DNA from: Sapria himalayana | Taxonomy: Eukaryota > Streptophyta > Magnoliopsida > Malpighiales > Rafflesiaceae | DNA: 64,000 bases | Direction: 5' to 3' | Assembly (NCBI GenBank): GCA_029783825.1 | Contig: JAREIK010012177.1 | Span: 18,419-82,418, forward strand | Notes under the pieces: model-generated | Databases searched by the model: none | Seen by the model: the letters and a program-made list of their open reading frames with translations, nothing else | What the model was told of the DNA's origin: nothing | Shown: positions 51,551-61,889 of the stretch, piece after piece | Layout of the letters: each line of letters starts with the position of its first letter | Numbering within the stretch: position 1 is the stretch's first letter | Made by a program: the position numbers and the translations under genes

Positions 51551-52329
51551 AATCATACATTCTGTTTAAGTATTTTTTGAATTTCTTGATTTTTTTATGG
51601 AACTTGAGAATACTCCTATCTCACTTTTCCATTCCTTTCCTAATTGCACTGACATTCTCTTGATTTCCTCTAATGCCCACTCTCTATTTTCCATATCTTG
51701 TCTAAATTTATCTATATTTGTATCATCATTGAAGGACCACTTATTAAGTCCTTTTTATTCCACGATTCTGTTAAGGGTTATGAGCTTCTCACCTCCATTT
51801 CCTCTTTCGAAATTCCTTTATAGCAGCTGCCCATCTTTTAAATATTTCTTCCTTGTTTTTCTTTTTTGCCTTGGTTTTCCTTGTTGAGCTCTTCTATTTG
51901 CCTAATCATTTGTGTTCTTTTATTTTGTTCTGATTTTTTCTACTACCCTAACTTCCTCTTTCCTATTGACATTTCTAGTTCTAGTTATCTTATCCCCTAT
52001 CTCCATATTCTGAGTTACTAATTTAATTCTAGTTATATTTACTCCAATTTTATTGTTCTGAGTTACAGATTGAGGGGTTAGAGAGGGTTTTTTTGATATC
52101 TCACATTTCCTTGCCCATTCCAGCTTCAATTTACCTCTCCTCCATTTTATGTGTAGTTTCCCTCCTTTCTTTTATGCATTATGCAGTTATTCATGCCATG
52201 TCACATTTTCCTGCAAAAAAAACAAAAAGAGAAAAGGTTTTCTGGAATTACCTGTTGCTAGAAGCCTCCTCCTTCCATGCCTCCAATCCATATTCGGTTA
52301 GGTGGCTACTTCTATAGGCCTATTTCGAT

Positions 52330-52717
52330 TCAAACCCTCGCCATGCTAGGTCTAGAGAGTGTAGCAGTAGCTCCATCAAGCAGTTGAGAGGTTCCCAATG
52401 TGCTTGCGATGTCATAGAGAGTAAGCTTGTCATAAAAATGAATCGACAACATAGAATAGAAAACAATACCAGGGCTAAAGCCGACTCCTCTCTCGTGTTG
52501 AAGTGGGAGTCCATTTAAATGTTCTCATGGGATAACCCTTGATGTACCAGATGTCCTTCAACCATAAGCGATGGAAGTCTTCCTCTGTATGGAGTTGTAA
52601 CAGAATGTGTTTTGCATCAATGACTCCTATTTTTATTAGCGCCTTGAGTTTCAGAGAGTCGAAAAATGCTCGAATATCATCAATGCGTGGTCGACCATGA
52701 GAAAACTTACCCACCAA
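52330..52717 (-). pseudogene. LINE ORF1, DUF4283-like domain
   Basis: The minus-strand frame gives LVGKFSHGRP-type, ADIRAFFDSLKLK-like, GVIDAKHILLQL and HTEEDFHRLWLKDIWY, then PMRTFKWTP. After a frameshift it continues with SIHFYDKLTLYDIAS, LLDGATATLSRPSMARVCI. This order is characteristic of the DUF4283 domain found in ORF1 or the N-terminus of plant LINEs, thought to bind nucleic acid. The frameshift near 52510 disrupts it. A 5' leader of about 220 bp precedes it. Confidence 0.85.
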
Positions 52718-52945
52718 CGTGTGTTTATGGAACCCTGCAAGCTTCGAATGTCTTCAGCAGAGAAGTGTATCGAGGGGTTCCTCGCATTTTTTGCATGTGT
52801 ATCTGAAGAAGAAGAGATAGTGAGTGGATTATTTTTAATGAATGAGGAAAATGATTTCTTATTATCTAAGAAATCCTTTTCTTCAGATGCGGCTCTTTGA
52901 AGCTAGGGTTTGATTGGCCAAGGCTCTCAAAGGATTCTAAACTAC

Positions 52946-54090
52946 TTTCTTTTTATTATTTTTATTATTTTTATTATTTTATTCTTCTATTTTTCTTATT
53001 CTCCATATTCTTGTTATTCTTATTATTCTTCTTATTGTTCTTATTCATTCTTATTCTTCTTTATCTTCTTATTCTTCATTTTTTTATTCATCTTACACTT
53101 CAATTTCTTTTATTCTTATTTTATTTCTATTATTTCTTATTTTTATTTTATTATTCTTATTATTCTTGTTCTTCTTATACTTATTATTCTTTTAATTCTT
53201 CATATTCTTCATATTCGTCCAATTTTTCTAAGTCTTTTTATTCTTCTATTCTTCTTATCTTTTATTCTTCTTTTCTTCTTTTTTTCTTATTCTACTTTTC
53301 TTATTATTTTTCTTATTCTTCTTATACTTATTTTTTATCCTTCTTATACTTATTTTTTTATTCTTCTTATTCTTATAATTTTACTTGTTCTTCTTATTCT
53401 TATAATTTTACTTGTTCTTCTTATTCTTATAATTTTACTTGTTCTTCTTATTCTTATAATTTACTTGTTCTTCTTAATTCTTATAATTTATACTTGTTCC
53501 TTCTTATTCTTTGTATTCTTTGTATTCTTTGTATTCTTTTTATTCTTATTATTCTTATTATTCTGCTTATTCTTCTTATTCCTTCATAATTCTTCCTTAT
53601 TCTTCTTATTTTTCTTATTCATGTTATTCTCGTTCTTCTTTTTATTCTTATTATTCCTCTTATTTTTATTATTCTTCTTATTATTCTATTTCTTCTAATT
53701 CTTCTTTTTCTTCTTCCTTAATCTTTTTATTTCTTTTTATTCTTCTTTTTTTTCTTATTGTTCTGTATTCTTCTAATTCTTCTATTCTTGTTATACTTCT
53801 TATTCTTCTTATTCTTCTTATTCTTCTTATTCTTCTTATACTTCTTATACTTCTTATTCTTCTTATTCTTCTTCTTTTTATTCTTCTTATTCTTCTTCTT
53901 TTTCTTCTTCTTATTCTTCTTATTCTATGTATTCTTCTCATTCTTCTTAGTATTATTGTTCTTCTTATTCTTCTTATACTTATTATTATTATTATTATTG
54001 TACTTATTCTTCTTATTCTTTTATTATTCTTATTCTTTTTTTTTTCTAATTCATCTTATTCTTCTTGTTCTTCTTATTCTTCTTATTCTT
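52946..54090. repeat. 9-bp array with 27-bp higher-order unit
   Basis: The array begins with TATTATTTT units, then the usual TTATTCTTC type. At 53361-53441 three 27-bp units (TTCTTCTTATTCTTATAATT plus TTACTTG) are tandem and nearly identical, with two decayed copies to about 53500. A 9-bp TTCTTTGTA triplet follows (about 53509-53537). It ends at the 3' terminus of the next LINE copy. Confidence 0.92.
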
Positions 54091-54092
54091 TT

Positions 54093-56395
54093 TTTAAGGT
54101 TTTTTTATTATTACAACCCTCTCTTTTCACATAGGAATACTAGTGTTTACAAACTAAATGCTCCCCTTTACCCCTTTTACATCTTTTTCTTACAAAAAGC
54201 AAAAACATAATTAACATTACAATTATCACGAATCCTATACTTTTCATCTCCTTATGCTTGCCTTCCATGTTTATACCGCTTTCTATTGTGCCTTCCTGGT
54301 TTTTAGAGCTGAATATTTTCTCTTTTCATGTTTGGTTTTCCTACCCTCTTCAACTCCTGCCGATCTACTCGTGAGCTAAACTTTCATGTTGCCTCAAGAT
54401 CAAGCATCCACTTGCCAGCCAACTTTATGTATAATAGCTTTTAGCAGGATCAAATCATTTAGACAGCATGTTCCAGTCCACTCAGCCTGTTATTTCCCAG
54501 CCCTATCTTCATTTTTGCATACACAACACACAGCACTGCATACACCAAATGCACAACTAACTACATACACTGGCTTTACAAACATTCCAAAATTAGCTTA
54601 CTACAAATGCACTTCCTGTCCCTGGTCGGCCCTATCTCCATCCCTGCAATCCCAAATTACAACACAAACTATCCCTACAAATCGAAAGAAAAATAACCCC
54701 ACCAACCTTGCCTGAAGGTCTATTTTCATTCTTTAGTTCCTGGAAAATCAAAATTAAACAACCAATATATCTATACATTCCACAACACAAAATTTTTGTT
54801 ACATTGCCCAACTTGCTAGCAACAATTAATTTGTTTCTTAGCTTTTTTGCCTTTAGTCTTTACACCTAAATAATCAAGACAAACAGCAAGCCCACAAGCA
54901 TACTTCTACCCTAAAGAAATGTTTCACATGATTATTCCACAACCTTTTTTTCGTGTGATAGTCTCCATTCAAGTCCAAGGTGACTCTTGGTCTCCTCCCA
55001 TAACTTTCACCTGCGTTTTTTTTTTGCAGCTGCATAACTAATATGTTAGTTCATTGAGACTCTGTTAAATCTTACCAGCTCTTTGTCCTCAACCCATTTC
55101 AAATTATATTTCGGGTTCTAATATAAGTGTCTCATATTTTATCTAATCTAATTAAACCTTTATATTTATCAGGAATATTATTTTCCTCAAATCCTATAAA
55201 CCTTTTTTTATTCCATGTTCTGCTAATTTATCTGCCAAGGCATCTGCCTTTTTAAATATATGCAATTATATTTCTTTTACTTCTACTAGTAATTTTTTAT
55301 ATTTTATTAATATCTTTCTCAAACTTCTATAACCCTATTTTACTAATCAGTAGATCCACTAGTAAACTTTAATCTACCTTTACTGGAATATTTAAAACCT
55401 TATTATTCTTGTAGATTTCGAGACACTTATGCAGTGCTAGATATTTGCATGCAAAGTTGAGAGGTTATTCCCCTCATTGTGATGGCTGTCACTACCCTGC
55501 CCTTTTCATTTCTTATGACTCCCTCACCACCTACAGCACTCATTCTCTCTTAAAGCTCCCATCCATGTTTAGAATTAAGCAACCTTATAAAGGTTTATTC
55601 GAGCTAACAATTTTTATTCTCATCTACAGGGATGACATTTGAGTGAAGTTTCCACATAAAAACATTGATTTTTATTGGGGGGCCCTTTAAGAATACTTCT
55701 TAAATTTCTCTTGTGTAGGTTTTGTATCTCTCACCAACCATTTTGTACTTTTTAACATAAATCCCCCATGTGCATTTAAGGTCATTTATACCAACTATTT
55801 GTTAATATCGAGTGTTTTTATATGGATTTTTGTTGTTTTAGCATCATCTTCCAGCTTTAGATGTCTTTTTAGATTATTAAAGGCCTTGTTGCCTAACCCA
55901 TATCTTGCTTTATATATGTAACCTAGTGACATCCATTTTTGGCTTTCTTTTTGCTTCCAACAGTTTTTGCAAGCCCAGGCTTTGGCTATATTTTTAAAAA
56001 GGTGATTCTAGACTAGCTTCCTCAACTGGAAAGCATAAATCACTCAATTTTTCAAGTGAATTTTATTCCTCTTTATTACCCCATATGAAATTAGCCATTT
56101 CTATTTCAATTTTTCTTATGATCTTATTAGGTGGTTGTGTCGACATTAGGATATGTGCCATCGAGCCTTGAAGCACATTCAAGATTAATGAGATTCTTCT
56201 TACTATGCTCAGAAGATTCTTTTACCATCCTGCAATCTATTGTCTCATTTTTTACCCTAAAAAATTTAAATACTCTTCTTTTAAGCCTCAAGGGTAGCCC
56301 AAATACATTAAAGCTCCTTTTTATGTGTGAAGCCCGTAAGAATTCTTAGCTTTTGCACTAAATTTTCAGGCTTCTTCCATGCTAAAATAAAATTA
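54093..56395 (-). mobile_element. 5'-truncated LINE copy B (RT C-terminus, RNase H, 3' UTR)
   Basis: The left edge carries the family 3' terminus (TTTTTTTAAGGTTTTTTTATT, CCCTCTCTTTTCACATAGGA). On the minus strand, about 56240-56090 encodes an RT C-terminal segment (RRISLI, VLQGSMAHILMSTQPPNK, EMANFIWG) equivalent to 49.1-49.2 kb of the full-length copy. RNase H opens at about 55580 with LILNMDGSFKRE, and GVIRNEKGR lies just downstream in another frame. The copy is truncated within RT near 56395. Stops and frameshifts are frequent. Confidence 0.85.
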
Positions 56396-56399
56396 ATAT

Positions 56400-57190
56400 T
56401 TATTAGTATTCATCAGTATTATTATTACTTTTTATTCATATTATTTTAATCTCATTATTCATGGTTTCTGTTATCTTTTATTATATTCTTTTTCTTCTTA
56501 TTTTTGTTATTCTTCTTATTCTCTTATTTGTATATTCTTCTTATTTTTCATATCTTCTTACTCATCTAAGTCTACATATTTTCTAATTCTTCTTATTCTT
56601 CTTAATCTTCTTATTCTTCTTATTCTTCTTATTCTTCTGATTTTTCTTATTCTTCTAACTTATTCTTCTTACTCATCTTATTCTTCTTATTCTTCTTATT
56701 CTTATCATTCTTCGTATATTCTTTTATTCATCTTATCATCTTATTCTTCTATGCTTTCTTCTTATTCTTCTTATTCTTCGTATTTCTTATTCTTCTTATT
56801 ATTTCTTTTCCTTCTTATTCTTATAGTTTTTCTTATTCTTTTTTTTGTTATTATTCTTCTTAGTCTACTTATTCTTCTTATTATTCTTATTCGTATGATT
56901 CTTATGATTATTTGTTATTCTTATTATTATTCGTATTCTTCTTATTCTTCTTATTCTTCTTATTCTTCTTATTCTTCTTATTCTTCTTATTATTTTTATT
57001 ATTCTCATTCTTCCTATTTTTTTTATTCTTCCTTTTATTCTTATTCTTTTTACTCTACTTTTTTTGTTAATTCTTCTTATCCTCCTTAATCTTCTTATTC
57101 ATCTTATTCTTCTTATTATTCTTATTTTTCTTAGTATTATTATTCTTTTTAATCTTCTTATTCTTATACTTCTTATTCTTATTATTATAC
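56400..57190. repeat. 9-bp TTATTCTTC array
   Basis: Standard array, cleanest at about 56930-56990. Its left end joins the truncation point of LINE copy B and its right end the 3' terminus of the very short copy C. Confidence 0.93.
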
Positions 57191-57312
57191 TTTTTTTAAA
57201 GGTTTGTTTTATTAATTATAAAAGCCCTCTCTTTGGCAGAAAAATACCATTTTAACATATATATAATTACCATTAGCCCCTTTCACACCCTTAACAAAAT
57301 AAAACAAAGATC
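57191..57312 (-). mobile_element. Very short LINE 3' end, copy C
   Basis: About 120 bp only: TTTTTTTAAAGGTTTGTTTT, then GCCCTCTCTTTGGCAGAAAA, ATACCATTTT, CCCCTTTCACACCC and an A-rich end. This is the conserved 3' terminal block of the family, extremely 5'-truncated, with array DNA on both sides. It shows how little of the element is needed to be recognised with its tail. Confidence 0.8.
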
Positions 57313-58936
57313 TTTTTATTAAACTTATTTTACTATTCTACTTATTCTTCGTATTCTTCTTATTTTTCGTAATTTTTTATTCTTTTTATTTTGTTATTCT
57401 TTTTTTTCTCCTAATTTTTCTAATTCATCTTATTCATTTTATTCTTCTTATTTTTCTTACTCTATTTATTTTGTTAATTATTTTTATCCATCTTATTCTT
57501 TTTATTATTCTTATTCATATTACACAACTTATTCATCATATTCTTCTTATCATTTTTATTCTTCTTATTCTTCTTATTCTTCTAATTCTTCTTATTGTTC
57601 ATATCTTCTTATTTATTGCATTCTTCGTATTATTCTTATTCTTCTTATTCATGTTATTCTGGTTATTATTTTTATTCTTATTATTATTTTTATTCTTTTT
57701 ATTCTTCTTATTATTCTATTTTTTGTAATTCTACTAATTCTTCTTTTTCTTCCTAATCCTTTTATTCTTCTTATTCTTATTATTCTATTCATCTTATTAT
57801 TATAATTATTATTATTCTTATTATTCTTTTTCTTCTTAGTCTTCTTATTCTTCTTATTCTTCTTATTCTTCTTATTTTTCTTATTCTTATTATTCTTCTT
57901 ATACTTTTTATTCTTCTTTTATTCTAATTCTATTTATTTTTTAATTCTTCTTATTCTTTTATTATAATTAATAAATAATTATTATTCTTCTTCTTCTTAC
58001 TCTTCTAATTCTTCTTATTCTTCTTATACTTCTTATTTTAATTATTCTACTTATTCAAATTTTCTTCTTATTCTTCTTAGTCTTTTTATTCTTCTTTTTC
58101 TTTTTATTCTTTTTATTCTGCTTATTCTTTTTATTCTTAAAATTCTTTTAATTCATCTTATTCTTCTTATTCATCTTATTTATCTTATTCATCGTATTGT
58201 TCTTATTATTTTTATCTTATTATTCTTATTTTTCTTAATCTTATTATTCGTGTTTTTCTTGTTATTTTTCTTAATCTTTTTTATCTTATTATTCTTTATA
58301 TTATTATTATTTTTTTTATTCTTCTTATTTTTCTTATTCTTCTTATTCATGATATTCTTTTTATTCTTCTTATTCTTCTTATTCTTCTTTTTTTTTTTTT
58401 TCTTCTTATTCTTCTTATTCTTCATAAAATTCTTATTCTTCATACTATACTTATTGTTCTTATTTTTAATATATTTTTCTTATTCTTCTTATATTTCTTA
58501 TTTATCTTATTCTTGTTATTTGTGTTATTTATGTTATTTTTGTATTCTTTTTATTCTTCTTATTATTCTTATTCTTCTTTTTCATCTTATTTTTTTATTC
58601 TTATTATTCTTTTTTTCTTATTATTCTACTTATTATTATTATTATTCTACTTCTTCTTATTCTTTTTATTTATCTTATTCATCTAATTTTTTTGATTCTT
58701 CTTATACATCTTATTCTTCTTATTCTTCTTAATCTTATAATTCATCTTATTCTTCTTATTCTTATTATTCATATTATTCTTCTTATTATACTGATTCTTC
58801 TAATTCTTCATATTATTCTTAGTCTTCATATTCTTATTATTTTTTATTATTCTTCATATTCTTATTATTTTTATTATTCTTCTTATTTTTCTTATTCTTC
58901 TTATTCTTCTAATTCTTCTAATTTTTTAATCTTCTA

Positions 58937-58973
<37 letters not shown>

Positions 58974-60536
58974 TTCTTCTTATTCATCTTATTTTTTTAT
59001 TCTTCTTTTTTTCTTAATTTTGTTTATTCTTCTTATATTTCTTATTTTTATAATTCTTCTCATTCTTATTCTTATTCTTATTTTTTTAGTTTTCTTATTC
59101 TTCTTATTCATATTATTCTTCTTATTCTTGTTATTTTTCTTATTCTTTTTAATCTTATTATTCTGCATATTCTTTTTTATTATTCTTCTTTTTCTTCTTA
59201 ATCTTCTCATTCTTCTTATTCTTTTTTTTTTCTTTTATTCTTATTATTCTTATAATTCTTCTTATTCGTTTTATTCTTATTATTTTTCTTTTCTTTTTTT
59301 TTTGTTTGTATTCCTCTTATTTATGTTATTCTTGTTATTATTATTATTATTATTATTATTCTTTTTCTTCTTATTCTTTATATTATTCTAATTATTCTTA
59401 TTATTCTTATAAATATTTATTCTTATTAATCTTCTAAATATTCTTTTTCTTTTTTTTCTTTTTTTTCTTTTTTTTCTTTTTATTCTTTTTATTCTTTTTA
59501 TTCTTTGTATTCTTTTTATTATTCTTATTCTTCTTATTCTTCTTAATCTTATTCTTCTAATTCTTCTTATTTTTTCTACTTATTTTTTTTATTCTAGTTA
59601 TTCTTGTTATTCTATTTATTTTTTTATTAGTCTTATTCTTCTTATCCTTCATATTCTTCTTATTCTTAGTTTTCTTGTTATTTTTATTATTATTCTTATT
59701 ATTCTTATTTTTCGTATTCTTATTATTTTTCTTATTTTCTTATTCTTCTCACTCTTCTTATTCTCTTATTTTTCTTATTCTTTTTATTCTTATTTTTCTT
59801 TTCTTTTTATTGTTCTTATTCTTTTTATTCTTCTTATTCTTCTTAATCTTCTTCTTCTTCTTAATCTTCTTATTCTTCTTATTCTTCATAGTCTTCTTAT
59901 TATTCTTAGTATTTTTATTTATCTTATTATTCCGAGTGTTCTAATTATTATTATTCTTATACTTCTTATACTTCTTATTCTTCTTATTCTTATTTCTTAT
60001 TATTTTCATTCTTTTTATTCTTTTTATTCTTCTTATAATTCTTATTCTCCTTTATGTTCTTATTCTTTTTGATCTTATTATTCTTTTTATTCTTCTTATT
60101 CTTCTTATTCTTCTTATTCTTCATATTCTTCTCATTCTTCATATTCTTCATATTCTTCATATTCTTCTTATTTTTCTTATTCTTCTTAATCTACTTATTC
60201 TTCTTTTCTTTTTATTCTTAATTTTTTTCTTCTTCTAATTCTTCTTATTCTTCTTATTCTATATATTTTTTATTATTTTTCTTATTATTCTTATTTTTTT
60301 TATTCTTCTTATTTTTCTTATTCTTCTTATTTTTTATTCTTCTTATTCTTCTAATTCTTCTAATTCTTCTTATTCTTCTTATCCTTCTTATTCTTCATAT
60401 TCTTCTTATTCTTTTTATCCTTCTTATTCTTCTTATTCTTCTTATTCTTTTTATCCTTCTTATTCTTCTTATTCTTCATATTCTTTTTATTCTTCCTATT
60501 CTTCTTATTCTTCTTATTTTTTTATTCTTCTTATTT
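57313..60536. repeat. 9-bp TTATTCTTC array
   Basis: About 3.2 kb of irregular units. An ATT trinucleotide run lies at about 58938-58970, TTTTTTTCT units at about 59450-59480, and a TTATCCTTC variant occurs at about 60376-60460. No genes. Confidence 0.95.
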
Positions 60537-61390
60537 TTAAAAGTTTTTTTTTATTATATCCCTCTCTTTTGGCCGAGGAATACCATTTTTATAATCTATA
60601 TCGTTCCCTTTTCCCTCTTACACTCCTTTTTTTAAATTACAAAAATCAATTAACATAATCTATAGTGGATTCTTCACTATGCGACTCTCTATATTTTCCT
60701 GTGCATTATGTTGCTTCTTAATGCTGACCTTTCTGCATCCATTTCCTTTATCTACTTATGTCCTCCTTTTGAAGTTGAATTTTCTGCCTTTTCTTATATT
60801 GGTTCTTGCCCTCTTAAGCTCCTTCCTATCTTCAAGTTCTCCCTGGATTCTTGACTTTGGACTCCTCTTCCTTCAATAGCTTATGCACATACATACACTT
60901 GGCAAAAAACACATACACTAGCACATACATACACAGACAACCACATACAGACCCTTGACATACTAACAACTCAAACTTAACAGACACTAGCTCTCTCACT
61001 TATTAAAATTAAATCTCTCTCTCTTTATGGGCATCTTGAGCTTTCATTGCTTTTCCCCGTAAGTCTCGTCTGCATCCTCTTTTCTCTGACTACTTTCAAA
61101 TTTGTAATTCAGCAAAAACTTGCCGTATATTTATGCTCTCTACCTACCCTTGTACCCTTCCCCTTCCCTTCATACGATTGTATACATGATCACACAATAA
61201 TTACATGCAGACAAGATATGCAAAACAAACATTATTTTCTGCCCTTGTCCATAAAAACTGCTACCCCTATTTGAAAAACCCCCCTTTTTTGAAAAGCTGC
61301 TGCCTTCTCTTGTCTCTTCTACTCTTCTCCCTTAAACCCTATAAATACCTCTCTGCAAAACTTAACTAACCATATCATATGCATTTACTA
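60537..61390 (-). mobile_element. LINE 3' end, 5'-truncated copy D
   Basis: Starts with TTTTTAAAAGTTTTTTTTTATT, CCCTCTCTTTTGGCCGAGGA, ATACCATTTTTATAATCTAT, the closest match to the 3' terminus of the full-length copy. About 850 bp of UTR-like sequence follows without recognised coding. Its right edge (about 61390) joins array DNA of opposite polarity. ACATACACT-type short repeats occur at about 60888-60960. Confidence 0.8.
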
Positions 61391-61856
61391 AAATCATACC
61401 CATAATAAGAATTAGAAGAATACCAAGAATAAAAAGATTAAGAATATTAAAAAGAATATGAAGAACAAGAAGAATAATAAGAAAAGTGAGAAGTATAAGA
61501 AGAATAAGAATAATACCAAGAAAAAAAGATTAAGAAGAACAAAAAGAATAAGAAAATTAAGAAAAATAAGGAGAATAAAAAAAAAGAAGAATAAGAAGCA
61601 TAAGAAGAATAAGAAGAATAAGAAGAATAAGAATATTAAAAAATAAGAAGAATAAGAAAAATAAGATGAATAAAAAGAATAAAAAGAATAAGAAGAATAT
61701 GATGAATAAGAAGAATAAGAAGAATAAAAAGAAAAAAAAGAATAAGAAAAATTAGAAGAATAAGAATAATAAGAAGAATAAGAATAATAAGAAGAATAAG
61801 AAAAATTTTAAGAATAAGAAGAATAAGAAGAATAAAAAGAATAACAAAAATAAAAA

Positions 61857-61889
<33 letters not shown>

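Larger units (their letters stand above)
46376..52945 (-). mobile_element. Near full-length plant LINE (L1-type), degenerate
   Basis: This is the most complete copy of the family (about 6.6 kb, minus strand). In order from the 5' side near 52945: ORF1 with a DUF4283-like domain, a Lys/Arg/Thr-rich linker, APE endonuclease, reverse transcriptase with YADD, a zinc-binding RT C-terminal region, RNase H, and a 3' UTR of about 1.4 kb ending at the shared 3' terminus at 46376, where a short A-run passes into the 9-bp array. Both ends abut array DNA, so a target-site duplication cannot be read. Numerous stops and frameshifts make it inactive, though catalytic motifs remain readable. Confidence 0.92.

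Noticed and set aside
50584..51887. Several + frames between 50.6 and 51.9 kb
   Set aside because: Shadows of the LINE endonuclease and pre-RT region on the minus strand; no independent motifs.
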